Part shown: in pieces, positions 35,529 to 46,437 of the stretch
How the letters are laid out: every line of letters starts with the position of its first letter
How positions within the stretch are numbered: the first letter of the stretch is position 1
Assembly: GCA_016714605.1 (NCBI GenBank)
Contig: JADKDL010000010.1
Coordinates: 1 to 64,000 of the forward strand
DNA: 64,000 bases
Direction: 5' to 3'
DNA from: Bacteroidales bacterium
GTDB lineage: Bacteria > Bacteroidota > Bacteroidia > Bacteroidales > UBA1715
Translations under genes and position numbers: made by a program
Notes under the pieces: generated by a model
Database searches by the model: none
What the model was told of the DNA's origin: nothing
Seen by the model: the letters and a program-made list of their open reading frames with translations, nothing else

Positions 35529-38345
35529 TTAAACAATAATTTTTCTTTTTTTGTAATAAGAATAAGCCAAAAATAAAACGAGTACAGCCAAAAGCCACCA
35601 TAATTCCGGTTCGCTCATTTGCACTGTTTCTTCACCTAAATCGAGAGCATTATTGCCCGAAAGAGCTTGTGCTTGTTTCCTCTTGATCATTGCCTCTTGG
35701 GCTTTATTTTCAACAACTATATAAGAGGTTAGGGGAGTCATTATTTTTGATTTGAAACTTGCTGAGACTAAATTAGTCCATTCCTTATCAGAGGTTTCCG
35801 GTTTAATAATTTGCGACACCCAAGCAGCTTGCTGTTCTAGTCCGTCGAGCCAAAGTTTAGGTGTCTGTATCGTATTTGTAGATATATTTACTGTTCGTTT
35901 TATTAATACAGATGCTGTGCTATCATCTCTTATATACCATTTTTTATTTTCTTTATCAGTATATAGATAAACACTATCAGCAGCATTTATGTATGCTAAA
36001 TTTTTCTTCAAATCATATGAATTTACTGATAATGAGTATAGATTTAAGGTTCCTTCATTCGTTAATTGAAAATACTTATCAGATTCAGGATAGCTAAATT
36101 CAATGTCAATAAAATTATTATTTATTATGGCATTCTCAATTGAATCTGTGACAAGAACAAATATTGGATAAGTATTCAAATTAGCTTTATAAGCTTCTAT
36201 AAGTATCTTTCTGATTGTATAATCAACAAAAAATCCACCCTCAAAAGTATAGTTTTTGTAGATATTTTTCCAATCGTCATTAATAGTATATTCTTTGCTG
36301 TAACTGTTTGCAAAACTAATTTTAGCATTCTTACTTAAATTACTATATTTATTACAAATATTATTGATGTTTTTGCTGTAGATATCTACTTTATTTTTCT
36401 GATTCACAGAAACATCAACAATAAAGTGAAGGTATGGTTCACGTTTTACTTTCTTTAGTTTTGATTTATATGATGAAGGAATAAATAATGCAAAATCAGT
36501 TTCTATTAAAGCATCTTTTTTTATTTCATTTTCATTACCTAGTTTTATATTGAACGTATCAATTTTGAGGGTAATTGGTTCTTTATGTATAAATTGTATG
36601 CCTGTTTTTCTTTTTTCATAATTAGCGAATGGAAAAACCTTAAAAGCTAATTTGTTTCCATTCAAATAATAAAGTAAACCAGGGTCTCTATTTTCGTTTG
36701 TTATTTGAGAATAAACCCACAATGCAGTCTTTTTTTCGGTAAGTATACCATGTTTAATACTGTCATTTACATATAAATAATAGTCGCTAACCCAGCAGCC
36801 TTGAGGTAACTGTATTATTGTGGAGTATTCAGAATTTCGCTGTGTATTATCATTAAATATCTCCATATCAACCCAAGTAATCCAAGCTTGCTGATTTTGG
36901 TCAAAACTGCTTCTTGTCTTTATATCAGTTATATAAACCCAATGGTCATTGCCTGAAATAAATGAGTCTGTTTCCTTTTTTTCTCCAAAAAATACCTCAT
37001 TTATATAATTCATTTTATTGTCGGAGAGGGTTAGATTATCGAGCACCAGCCAATTGAAATAAGCAGTCAGGTATGGCGTTTCATTTCCTGTTAGAAACAT
37101 TCTGTTAGACCGTTTATGCTTGCTAATTCTACTCATACATTCTTTTACTTGAAGGGTGTTAAATGTGTATTGCTTTGAATAATCGGGTTTGTACAAATAT
37201 TCTAAAATATTGGTCAATTCTTTTTTGTAAGATAGGTAGTAACCACTTATAGATGATGGTATTACCAAAAACCCGATAATCGATATTAAAATAATGAGCT
37301 TTGGTTGGAAGTACTGTTTCAGGTATAAATAATCATCGTGCAGTTCCTGAATGGTGATAAAAAACAAAAAAAACGGACTTAATAATAATATTCCCAACCC
37401 GATAAGAATAATTGCAGCAACAGATACCGGAATATATGGCATGAAAATAATAAAGAAGTAGGTAGTAAATGCAAACCCTATGCTTCGAAAAAAATAGAGA
37501 ATAAGTCTGTAAATATTGTTCTTTAAATCTGGTAAACATATTACAATTCCATTAAAAATAGTGATGATGTAAAACCAAATATTTGAGAAATTGCCCAAAA
37601 ATCCATAATCATTGTTAATAAACGAGTGATTATTATAATTATTTAAAAATAAGCCTAGTAAAGGAAGAATTAAAGCAATTGGAATTTTCCAAGCTAAATT
37701 GAATTTTTTAGAAAAAAATGATTTTCTGCTAGCGAGAACATATAAACCACTTATTACAAAAAATAGAAAAACAACGGTGAAAAGAATTATTAAAATAAAG
37801 ATAACATGAATATTGAAAACATCTTCTACTGGTTGCCAAAGCGGAAGTATAATCTGACCAAATATATACCACAATATTGGAATAGCAATAGTAATGTAAA
37901 ATTGGGTTTTAGAATTTTTTATACTGCCATCATTAGTAAACTGCATAGCTATAGTTAATAAACTATATATGAGAGTAGGCATAAGAAATGTGCCGGCATA
38001 AAGCATGAAATATTCTGATGCCATCCAACTGGGAATCGTAAATGAAGGCATCAGGGTTTCAGAATAAATATAATATAAATAAAGATACACAACATATACC
38101 TGAAGCGCCAAAAGACTATAATAAATAGAAATTTTCTTATTAAGAAGAGATGCTATGATTGAATAGCATAAACTAGCAATTCCTATTCCCAAAAGGCTAT
38201 ATCCAAAAGTTTTCCATAATAAAAGAGATTCTGTATCTAATAAGCTTTTTATTATTGTAAACTCTTGATAAAAGAGAAACAATAAAATGATTGTTGGAAC
38301 AGTATTAATTAATAAAAGCCATTTTGGGTTGAGCAAATTCTTCAT
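35529..38345 (-). CDS. MSEP-CTERM sorting domain-containing membrane protein
   Basis: The protein has 938 residues. The first ~390 hold about ten hydrophobic helices. A large extracytoplasmic part follows, including a VIT-like region (WVTWVDMEIFNDNTQ... ; LPQGCWVSDYYLYVNDSIKHGILTEKKTALWVYSQI) and a vWA-like stretch (EPYLHFIVDVSVNQKNK). The C-terminus is MSEPELWWLLAVLVLFLAYSYYKKRK: a short MSEP motif, a membrane helix and basic residues, which is an exosortase sorting signal. The family is known from neighbourhoods of exosortase K, and the xrtK-like gene lies 10 bases upstream here. Function beyond being the exosortase target is unknown. Confidence 0.85.
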   Translation of the reverse strand: MKNLLNPKWLLLINTVPTIILLFLFYQEFTIIKSLLDTESLLLWKTFGYSLLGIGIASLCYSIIASLLNKKISIYYSLLALQVYVVYLYLYYIYSETLMPSFTIPSWMASEYFMLYAGTFLMPTLIYSLLTIAMQFTNDGSIKNSKTQFYITIAIPILWYIFGQIILPLWQPVEDVFNIHVIFILIILFTVVFLFFVISGLYVLASRKSFFSKKFNLAWKIPIALILPLLGLFLNNYNNHSFINNDYGFLGNFSNIWFYIITIFNGIVICLPDLKNNIYRLILYFFRSIGFAFTTYFFIIFMPYIPVSVAAIILIGLGILLLSPFFLFFITIQELHDDYLYLKQYFQPKLIILISIIGFLVIPSSISGYYLSYKKELTNILEYLYKPDYSKQYTFNTLQVKECMSRISKHKRSNRMFLTGNETPYLTAYFNWLVLDNLTLSDNKMNYINEVFFGEKKETDSFISGNDHWVYITDIKTRSSFDQNQQAWITWVDMEIFNDNTQRNSEYSTIIQLPQGCWVSDYYLYVNDSIKHGILTEKKTALWVYSQITNENRDPGLLYYLNGNKLAFKVFPFANYEKRKTGIQFIHKEPITLKIDTFNIKLGNENEIKKDALIETDFALFIPSSYKSKLKKVKREPYLHFIVDVSVNQKNKVDIYSKNINNICNKYSNLSKNAKISFANSYSKEYTINDDWKNIYKNYTFEGGFFVDYTIRKILIEAYKANLNTYPIFVLVTDSIENAIINNNFIDIEFSYPESDKYFQLTNEGTLNLYSLSVNSYDLKKNLAYINAADSVYLYTDKENKKWYIRDDSTASVLIKRTVNISTNTIQTPKLWLDGLEQQAAWVSQIIKPETSDKEWTNLVSASFKSKIMTPLTSYIVVENKAQEAMIKRKQAQALSGNNALDLGEETVQMSEPELWWLLAVLVLFLAYSYYKKRKIIV

Positions 38346-38355
38346 TGATAATAAT

Positions 38356-38909
38356 TTAAGAATTAGATATAATTTCAGTGTTTTTTAATTTATAAAGTAT
38401 CTTTTTTTGTGCAATGAACTTAAGAAACAAATATAATAGAGTAAGCGATAGTAAATAGGTTAAAATGCCAATAGATTCATGTATTTCACTGTGATACTTA
38501 TCAATGAATTGATTTTTAAAGCCGGAAATCTTTAATGCAATAATAATGCGTGAGCTGTTTATCGGTATTGTATAAATAAAGGCAAAGATGAGAGATAAGG
38601 GAATACATAAAAGTTTAGAAGAAAAACTTAAAGTTGAGTTTATACAATAAAAGCAGTCATGATGTAACAGAGTAATGCAAAATTTACACCCGAACATGAT
38701 TTGTTAATAATAATATTAAATTCTCTAAAATAGAAACCGGAATTTGCAAAATATTCAATTGGTGAGCCAACAAAAAGGGCTACAAACTTAGCTGTTGGAT
38801 AAAGAATTAAAAACAAATCATCGTTACTTAATGTCTGGTAGACAAATTTTACGATAATAAAAATTAAGGCTGAAATGATGAAAAACAATAAGTTTTTATT
38901 TTTTCTCAT
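38356..38909 (-). CDS. xrtK: Exosortase K (XrtK), one frameshift
   Basis: Exosortases are membrane transpeptidase-like enzymes that process C-terminal sorting signals. The N-terminal half (38640-38909) has membrane helices and the catalytic Cys motif NKSCSGVNFALLCYIM. After a frameshift near 38640-38645 the second half has INSSRIIIALKI (catalytic Arg) and EIHESIGILTYLLSL (His). All three active-site residues are therefore encoded, in about 184 residues. It is directly upstream of the MSEP-CTERM gene. The family assignment (K rather than N) rests on the MSEP signal of its neighbour. Confidence 0.85.
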
Positions 38910-39210
38910 AAATTTATTCTAATCAATCAGTTGCGCCATTTATAGATTTAACCTAATTTAATTGGTAAGTTGTCTATTTCTAAATTGAAATAAAGTGCAA
39001 ATATTAGTGAAATTATATCAATAAAAGAATGAGAAAATTGAAAGATTTTATTTTAATTTGCAAATCCGCTTTAGTGTGTTGTGCGGTAAGATTTTTTTAT
39101 TATTAAAATTCTAATTATATGCTTTTTTTCGTTATATAATTGATTTTTTATAGGTAAAAATTTCAGAGTAATTAAGTACGTTTAATTAAATATTATAAAA
39201 ATTTATCAAA
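38910..39210. other. Divergent intergenic region before pfp
   Basis: 301 AT-rich bases separate xrtK from pfp. I see no strong TAnnTTTG box, hairpin or small gene. Confidence 0.35.
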
Positions 39211-40860
39211 ATGGCTATTAGTGCATTACAGAAAGAAAGGGCAAAATATGCCCCAAAATTACCAAAATCATTAAAAGGTGGAGTAAAAGTAGTAGAAGGT
39301 GCTGCAACAAAATCAATAGCAGATCAGGAAGAAATTAAAAAATTATTTCCTAATACCTACGGAATGCCGTTGTTGACAATTGAATCGGGTTCAGCTACGA
39401 CTTATCCTGCTCTAAACGTTGGTGTAATATTGTCTGGCGGTCAAGCTCCAGGTGGTCATAATGTTATTTCAGGTATATTTGATGGATTAAAAGCGCTAAA
39501 TGCGGGTTCTAAACTGTATGGCTTTTTAGGAGGTCCTAGTGGCTTAGTAGAGCATCAGTATATTGAACTTACTGCTTCAATTATTGACGAATATAGAAAT
39601 ACAGGTGGTTTTGATATAATTGGTTCAGGTAGAACAAAATTAGAAGAGACCGCACAATATGATAAAGGTGTAGAGGTTTGTAATAAGCTTGGAATAAAAG
39701 CTTTAGTAATTATTGGCGGAGACGATTCTAATACGAACGCTTGCGTGTTGGCTGAATATTACAAACAAAATAATACAGGAATTCAAGTTATTGGTTGTCC
39801 GAAAACAATTGATGGTGACCTTAAAAACGAAATGATTGAAACTTCATTTGGTTTCGATACTGCATGTAAAGTATATTCTGAGTTGATTGGAAACATACAA
39901 AGAGATGCAAATTCAGCAAAAAAATACTGGCACTTTATTAAACTTATGGGAAGATCTGCTTCACATATTGGTTTGGAATGTGTGCTTCAAACACAAGCAA
40001 ATATCTGTATTATCTCTGAAGAGGTTGAACAAAAGAAACAAACTCTTGATGAAGTAGTAACATATATAGCTGAAATTGTTGCAAAAAGAGCTGCCAATAA
40101 TGAAAATTTTGGTACAGCGCTTATCCCTGAAGGTCTTATTGAGTTTATACCATCGTTGAAAGTACTTATTTCTGAATTAAATGACACGCTTGCAGAAAAA
40201 GCAGCTAAATTTAATGCTATTGAAGCCGAATCAGAAAAAATATCTTTTGTTGCAAGTATTCTTAGTGCCGATTCAGCAAAAGCGTTTAAGTCATTACCTA
40301 CTAATATTCAAGCTCAACTACTAGCAGATAGAGATCCGCACGGTAATGTTCAGGTTTCAAAAATTGAAACTGAGAAATTACTTATTGAGATGGTAGCAGA
40401 TAAGCTTAAAATATGGAAATCAGAAGGTAAATTTAAAGGTAAATTCAATGCACAAAATCACTTCTTTGGTTACGAAGGACGTTGTGCTGATCCATAAAAT
40501 TTTGACGCAGACTATTGCTATTCACTAGGTTATACTGCTTCAATTCTTATTTGTCAAGGCAAAACAGGTTATATGGCTTCAGTGAGAAATACACAATCTC
40601 CAGCAGAACAGTGGATCGCCGGTGGTGTGCCAGTTACTATGATGATGAATATGGAGAAAAGACATGGACATATGAAACCGGTTATTCAAAAAGCTCTAGT
40701 TAGACTTGATGGTGCGCCTTATAAAGAATTCTTGAAAAATAGAGAAGATTGGGCTGTAAATACTAAATATATTTACCCGGGTCCTATACAATATTTTGGT
40801 CCTACTGAAGTTTGCGACCAACCTACCAAAACCTTGTTACTAGAACAGGCTGGTAAATAA
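39211..40860 (+). CDS. pfp: Pyrophosphate-dependent 6-phosphofructokinase (in-frame TAA)
   Basis: The enzyme phosphorylates fructose 6-phosphate with pyrophosphate. Motifs are LSGGQAPGGHNVISG, FLGGPSGLVEH, IIGGDDSNTNAC, GCPKTIDGDLKN, KLMGRSASHIGLECVLQTQAN and IPEGLIEFIP. The Asp in GGDDS and the Lys in PKTIDGD are the residues that mark pyrophosphate use. A TAA at 40495-40497 follows YEGRCADP, and the same frame continues NFDADYCYSLGYTASILICQG to the true end at 40860. One base change (TCA Ser to TAA) explains it. Full length is about 549 residues. Confidence 0.93.
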
Positions 40861-40885
40861 TTATTTGTGTGTTTATTTGTGATAA

Positions 40886-40924
40886 ATGGTTGCCGTTATA
40901 TTTTAGTGGCAACCATTTTTTTTT
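40886..40924 (+). terminator. Intrinsic terminator of pfp
   Basis: ATGGTTGCC and GGCAACCAT form a 9-bp stem, followed by a long T run. Confidence 0.9.
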
Positions 40925-41075
40925 CCTTTTTAAATTCTAATAATAGAGAATTTTCCTTTTGAGTTTTATAAAATAATAATGTTCTAGATTTACTTTAAAA
41001 TATAAATCTTAATTATAAATTTTTGGAAATTGAATATTTAATTGTTTTTCTAATAATAGATTTTGTTTTTGTAAA

Positions 41076-41103
41076 TTGTATTTCGCTACTTTTTTTATAT
41101 TTG
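41076..41103 (+). promoter_or_regulatory. Predicted promoter of the TPR-kinase gene
   Basis: TTG at 41076-41078 and TATATTTG at 41096-41103 match the TTG-N17-TAnnTTTG consensus exactly. The start codon is at 41196. Confidence 0.6.
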
Positions 41104-41195
41104 CTTTAGAAATAGTATAGAGTATAAGTTCAGTAGTAAAAGTGAGGTCATCTTCTTATTAAATAAAATAGTAATTTGATATAAAAAAATATTGC

Positions 41196-42939
41196 ATGAC
41201 TGAAAAAAAAGCATCTGCTTTTATAATTTTAATTTTCTTTGTTTTACAGATAAATTTTTGTTTATCTCAAACCAAGGTAGATTCTATTAAAGCAATTTCT
41301 TATTGGCAAAAAACCGATTCAATAGATTCTATCGCAACCAAACTAAGTAGTTTAGCTTTTGGATATTGGGAAGCAAATTTTCCTACCAAAGCTATAGAGA
41401 CCTATAAAGAAGCTATTTCTATTAGAAATGATAGAAGAGAATACGACAAACTAAAATCATTGTATACATCTTTAGGTCTAATTTATTCAAATTTAAAACA
41501 ATATGATTCGGCACTTATTGCTTTTAAGAATGGATATGATGCCAGCAGACGGTTTAATGATAAGACCGAAATAATTTCGGGAATGATTATAATTGCATTA
41601 GCTTATGAAAGACTATCTCAGTACGATAAAGCTATTGATATGCTCTTTAAAGCAGAAAAAATTTCTAATGAATTAAATAATACTAAATACCTTAAAGATT
41701 GTTATTTACATCTTTCTAATAATTATTTTTTGAGTTCAAACGATGTAAAATCATTACAGTATCTAAAATTATACGATTCTGTTTCAAAACTAATTAGCGT
41801 TGGTAATATTATTTCAGAAGACACTATTGTATGTGTAGATAGGTATAAATTAAATAAAGAAATGCTGATTCAAAATAATAATGAATTAAAAATTCTTAAT
41901 GATTTTCATTCAAATGAGTTAGTTGAAGGTAAGTATTTACAATATGAATTGAAGCGTAAGAATAAATTAAATTTCTTTTTTCTTATAATGTTATTAATAT
42001 TTTCAATTATAGTAACATGCGTATCTATAATTGTTTTTATTATTTATAAAAAACAAAAAAACAAAGTTGATTATCTTAAATTGAGTGAAGAAAAATTCAG
42101 AATGTTTTATGAATATTGTACAACTCCATTTTTATTATTAAAAGATGATAGGGTTGTAGAATGTAATTATGCCTTCTCTACTCAATTTTCCTAATAATAA
42201 TTATGTTTTTGTGATATTCACTGATATAGATGAATTGCAGAAGAACTATTTATTTTCCAAAAAGAAAAAAGATGAGTTAGAAAGTAAGATGCAATATAAA
42301 CTCAGAGAGATTACAAAAAAACTAAGTGTATCTGAAAAAATTCTAAAAATATTTAAAGCAATCTATATAAACTATTATAAACAGCTTCTAAAACAAGGTG
42401 TTGATGATGAATTTTTAAAAGCATTACAATCAAAAATTAAGCATTTAAATTTGGGACAAGATGATGATAATTTGATAATTGAAAAAAATGACATTTATGA
42501 TTTACTCACCGAGATAAAAACTTTATGCGATAATACAATTGCAGATAATGATGTTGAATTTGAAATTATTAAAAAAGAGAATGTTACCGATTCAGTGTGG
42601 CTTGATAAAGCAAAAATTTTATTTGTAGTTGAAAGCATCTTAAAAAATTGTATAGATAATACATTTGATTTCAGCAATGTGGTTTTTACTGTTTACAATA
42701 AGGTAAATTGTTTGCATTTTAGTATCTCCGATAATGGAAAGAAGTTGACAGAAGAACAGACAGAGACCTTCTTATATTCTCAAAATTCAAAGAGTTTTGA
42801 CGGTAGAAATAGTAGTCTTGAATTGGTTTTGGCAAATCAATATATTTTATTGCATGGCGGACAAATTTCGGTTTTAAACAACAAAACTGAAGGTGTAACC
42901 TTTATTTTTTCGTTAAACGAATGTTGCAAACCCGATTAA
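41196..42939 (+). CDS. TPR-containing membrane sensor kinase-like protein (frame broken, PAS truncated)
   Basis: The first 332 codons encode a signal peptide, about four TPR repeats (IETYKEAISIRNDRREYDKL, LKQYDSALIAFKNGYDASRR, LSQYDKAIDMLFKAEKI), a membrane helix (FFFLIMLLIFSIIVTCVSIIVFIIY) and the start of a PAS domain (EEKFRMFYEYCTTPFLLLKDD). After the break at about 42180 the next frame starts with the last strand of a PAS domain (NNYVFVIFTDIDELQ), then a coiled coil and a weak HATPase (ESILKNCIDNT, ISDNGKKL, SLELVLANQYILLHGG). Some 60 PAS residues seem missing, so this is more than a one-base shift. The ATPase G2 box is poor; autokinase activity is doubtful. Confidence 0.75.
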
Positions 42940-42973
42940 TTCTTATTGATTTACAATATATATTCATTTAAAT

Positions 42974-43016
42974 AAAAAAGAGTTCATTGAAACGTGTTTC
43001 AATGAACTCTTTTTAT
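42974..43016. terminator. Bidirectional terminator between the TPR-kinase and carB
   Basis: AAAAAAGAGTTCATTGAAAC pairs perfectly with GTTTCAATGAACTCTTTTT around a two-base loop region, serving both convergent genes. Confidence 0.92.
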
Positions 43017-43083
43017 TTAAAAACCAAACTTCTTTCAAATGTATATGGGAAGCCACAAATAGCTACCCATACACATTATTTAT

Positions 43084-46000
43084 TTATTTATTTATTTTGT
43101 ATTCATCCCAACTGGTAATTGAAATATCAGCTTCGCTCATTTTGCAGAATGCATCTATAAATGCAATGGCAAGTCTAGCGTTTGTAAGCAACGGAATATT
43201 ATAGTCTATAGCACTTCTTCTTATCGTATAATCGTTATTTAGCTCGTCTTTCGACAGGTTTTTTGGTATATTTATAATCAAATCTAATTTTTTGCTTTTT
43301 ATATATTCCAAGGCATTTGGACCTTCTGTTTCATCGGGCCAGCCTAGAGTTGTTACAGGTATCCCATTTTCTTCAAGAAATAACGCCGTGCCTTTGGTTG
43401 CAAAAAGCTTATAACCTTTGTTGTTTAATTTTTTGCAACTAGCAAGTAAATCAACTTTTGATTTTATTGGACCGGAAGATATGAAAATGTTTTGTTTAGG
43501 AATTCTGTAGCCTACAGAAAGCATTGCTTTTAGAATAGCATCGTCATAATCTACACCAATACAACCAACTTCGCCTGTTGATGCCATATCTACACCAAGA
43601 ACCGGATCGGCTTTTGAAAGACGCGAGAATGAAAATTGCGATGCCTTAACGCCAATGTAGTCAAAATCAAACATCGATTTATTTGGTCTTTCATAAGGAA
43701 TTTCCAACATTACATCGGTTGCAGTTTCTATGAAGTTGTGTTTGAATACTTTAGAAACAAAAGGGAAGCTTCTAGATGCACGTAAATTACATTCTATAAC
43801 CTTAATTTCGTTTTCTCTAGCTAAAAACTGCATATTAAATGGTCCGGAAATTTCTAATTCTTTGGCTGTTTGTCTCGCAATTTTTTTAATTCTTTTAATT
43901 GTTTCCAAATAAAGTCTTTGCGGAGGCAATACAATTGTAGCATCGCCTGAATGAACTCCGGCATACTCTACATGTTCTGAAATTGCATAAATTACTATTT
44001 CTCCTTTATCGGCAACAGCATCTATTTCTATTTCTTTTGCTCTTTCCAAAAATTCGGTTACTACTACCGGATATTGTTTTGATACTTTAGCTGCCAAGGT
44101 TAGGAAATGCTCTAGTTCATCTCGGTTAGATACAACGTTCATAGCTGCACCAGAAAGTACATACGATGGTCTTATGAGTACCGGGAAGCCAACTTTATCT
44201 ACAAACTTGTAAATATCATCTATGCTGGTAAGTTCTTGCCATTCTGGTTGGTCTACTTTAAGCTCGTCGAGCATCATTGAGAATTTGTGTCGGTTCTCAG
44301 CTCTGTCAATATTTACCGGAGAAGTTCCTAAAATTGGAACATTTTGTCGGTGCAATCGCATAGCCAAGTTATTAGGAATCTGACCGCCGGTAGAAACAAT
44401 AAAGCCTTTCGGATTTTCGAGATCAAATACATCTAAAACACGTTCAAAAGAAAGTTCATCAAAATATAATCGGTCGCACTCATCGTAGTCTGTACTTACA
44501 GTTTCCGGATTGTAATTAATCATTACCGAACGTAAGCCTTGTTTTTTAATTCTTTTTATTGCACTCACTCCGCACCAGTCAAACTCTACAGAACTACCTA
44601 TTCGGTAAGCACCCGAACCAAGTACTACAACAGATTGTTTGTCATTTTCATACACCACATCGTGCTCGGTACCGCTATATGTAAGGTATAGATAATTTGT
44701 CTGTGCAGGAAATTCTGCTGCAAGGGTGTCTATTTTTTTAACGAATGGCAGAATGCCGTTTGCTTTTCTATATGCTCTAACTTTTAGCACTCCGCTTTCC
44801 ATTTTGTCGGTTTCAGTTTTTAGAACACAACGAGCAATTTGAAAATCGGAAAATCCTCTGATTTTTGCTTCTTTTAGAAGGTCGCAAGGGAGCGATTCTA
44901 GTGAATCATATTTTTCAAGTACTGCATTTAAATCAAAGATATTTTTAAGCTTGTACAAAAACCATTTGTCTATTTTTGTGAGTTCCCAAATTTTATCAAC
45001 AGAGTATCCTTTGGCAAAAGCATCTTCTATTGCCAAAATTCTCATGTCGGTAGGGTTTTCTAGCTCGTAATCCAGTTCTGCAAATTCGTTGTCTCTATTG
45101 CCAACAAATCCATGCATTCCTTGTCCTACCATTCTTATACCCTTCTGAATTGCCTCCTCAAAAGTTCTCCCGATAGACATAATTTCACCAACCGACTTCA
45201 TACTTGAGCCAATTTCTTTTGAAACACCAACAAATTTATTTAAATCCCAACGTGGTATTTTACAAACAATATAATCGAGTGCCGGTTCAAAACAAGCACA
45301 AGTTTCTTTGGTAACGTTATTTTTTAGTTCATGCAGTCCGTAGCCTAAACCAAGTTTAGCAGCTACAAACGCCAGCGGATAACCTGTGGCTTTTGATGCT
45401 AATGCTGAAGAGCGAGAAAGACGCGCATTTACTTCAATTACACGATAATCTTCAGAGTAGGGGTCAAAGCAATATTGTACATTACATTCTCCTACAATAC
45501 CAATGTGTCTAATTATTTTAATTGCTATTTCTCGTAGCTTATGATATTCATTGTTGGTAAGTGTTTGCGATGGGGCAACAACAATACTTTCTCCGGTGTG
45601 AATTCCTAGTGGGTCGAAATTCTCCATGTTACAAACCGTAATACAGTTGTCGTATTTATCTCTTACAACTTCATATTCAATTTCTTTCCAACCTTTGAGC
45701 GACTCTTCAATAAGGCATTGAGGTGAATACGAGAATGCTGTAGCAGCACGTTCTCTCAGTTCTGCTTCATTGTAGCAAAAACCACTACCTTGTCCGCCCA
45801 GCGTGTATGCAGCTCTTACAATAATAGGATAACCCACCGTTGCAGCAGCTGTAACAGCATCTTCTATTGAGTTTGTTGCAATACTTCTAGCTGTTTTTAC
45901 ATCTATCTGATTAAGTTTCTGAACAAACAAATCTCGATCTTCAGTATCCATGATAGCCTGAACAGGTGTACCAAGTACTTTTAGATTATATTTTTCAAAT

Positions 46001-46314
46001 ATGCCTGCTTTATAAAGTGCCACACCACAATTAAGTGCTGGTTGTCCCCCAAAAGCAAGTAAGATACCTTCTGGTTTTTCTTTTTTAATTACTTGTTCAA
46101 CAAAATATGGGGTAATCGGCAAGAAATATATTTTATCTGCAATACCTTCTGAGGTTTGTACAGTTGCAATATTTGGATTGATTAAAACAGTTTCTATGTC
46201 TTCTTCTTTCAAAGCTTTAAGTGCTTGCGAACCTGAGTAATCAAATTCACCGGCTTCTCCAATTTTCAACGCGCCTGAACCAAGGATAATTACTTTACTT
46301 ATTTTTTTTTCCAT
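43084..46314 (-). CDS. carB: Carbamoyl-phosphate synthase large subunit CarB
   Basis: The 1076-residue protein makes carbamoyl phosphate from bicarbonate, ATP and ammonia. Both ATP-grasp halves are present: the first with VIILGSGALKIGEAGEFDYSGSQALKALKEE and EVNARLSRSSALASKATGYPLA, the second with VVLGSGAYRIGSSVEFDWCGVSA and ECNLRASRSFPFVSKV. The C-terminal MGS-like allosteric domain has ISSGPIKSKVDLLASCKKL and LFATKGTALFLEENGI. The frame is intact. It lies downstream of carA, with an intrinsic terminator between them. Confidence 0.97.
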   Translation of the reverse strand: MEKKISKVIILGSGALKIGEAGEFDYSGSQALKALKEEDIETVLINPNIATVQTSEGIADKIYFLPITPYFVEQVIKKEKPEGILLAFGGQPALNCGVALYKAGIFEKYNLKVLGTPVQAIMDTEDRDLFVQKLNQIDVKTARSIATNSIEDAVTAAATVGYPIIVRAAYTLGGQGSGFCYNEAELRERAATAFSYSPQCLIEESLKGWKEIEYEVVRDKYDNCITVCNMENFDPLGIHTGESIVVAPSQTLTNNEYHKLREIAIKIIRHIGIVGECNVQYCFDPYSEDYRVIEVNARLSRSSALASKATGYPLAFVAAKLGLGYGLHELKNNVTKETCACFEPALDYIVCKIPRWDLNKFVGVSKEIGSSMKSVGEIMSIGRTFEEAIQKGIRMVGQGMHGFVGNRDNEFAELDYELENPTDMRILAIEDAFAKGYSVDKIWELTKIDKWFLYKLKNIFDLNAVLEKYDSLESLPCDLLKEAKIRGFSDFQIARCVLKTETDKMESGVLKVRAYRKANGILPFVKKIDTLAAEFPAQTNYLYLTYSGTEHDVVYENDKQSVVVLGSGAYRIGSSVEFDWCGVSAIKRIKKQGLRSVMINYNPETVSTDYDECDRLYFDELSFERVLDVFDLENPKGFIVSTGGQIPNNLAMRLHRQNVPILGTSPVNIDRAENRHKFSMMLDELKVDQPEWQELTSIDDIYKFVDKVGFPVLIRPSYVLSGAAMNVVSNRDELEHFLTLAAKVSKQYPVVVTEFLERAKEIEIDAVADKGEIVIYAISEHVEYAGVHSGDATIVLPPQRLYLETIKRIKKIARQTAKELEISGPFNMQFLARENEIKVIECNLRASRSFPFVSKVFKHNFIETATDVMLEIPYERPNKSMFDFDYIGVKASQFSFSRLSKADPVLGVDMASTGEVGCIGVDYDDAILKAMLSVGYRIPKQNIFISSGPIKSKVDLLASCKKLNNKGYKLFATKGTALFLEENGIPVTTLGWPDETEGPNALEYIKSKKLDLIINIPKNLSKDELNNDYTIRRSAIDYNIPLLTNARLAIAFIDAFCKMSEADISITSWDEYKINK

Positions 46315-46390
46315 ACTTTTTCTTTATTTCAAATGTTTGCATGTAATTGCTTAATCTGCAAACTTCAACTACCATTTTTTATTTTCTATC

Positions 46391-46422
46391 AAAAAAAAGA
46401 CTCAAATAGAAACTTGAGTCTT
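46391..46422 (-). terminator. Intrinsic terminator between carA and carB
   Basis: On the minus strand AAGACTCAA and TTGAGTCTT form a stem followed by eight T. carB starts 77 bases further on, so it needs readthrough or its own promoter. Confidence 0.85.
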
Positions 46423-46437
46423 AAATGTTATTAATTT

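Noticed and set aside
38356..38909. Exosortase N instead of exosortase K
   Set aside because: The neighbouring target ends in a literal MSEP motif followed by a helix and basic residues, which is the signal paired with exosortase K. Both families contain VIT-like partners, so the alternative was considered first.
38910..39210. Possible tRNA or small RNA in long intergenic gaps
   Set aside because: No cloverleaf, CCA end or strong conserved hairpin was seen in this or the other gaps over 300 bases.
7406..40497. In-frame TAA codons in cheR, cheA and pfp as evidence for stop-codon recoding
   Set aside because: TAA ends many intact genes here, and the three interrupted codons would need different amino acids (Lys, Leu, Ser). 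Substitution errors or nonsense mutations explain them better.
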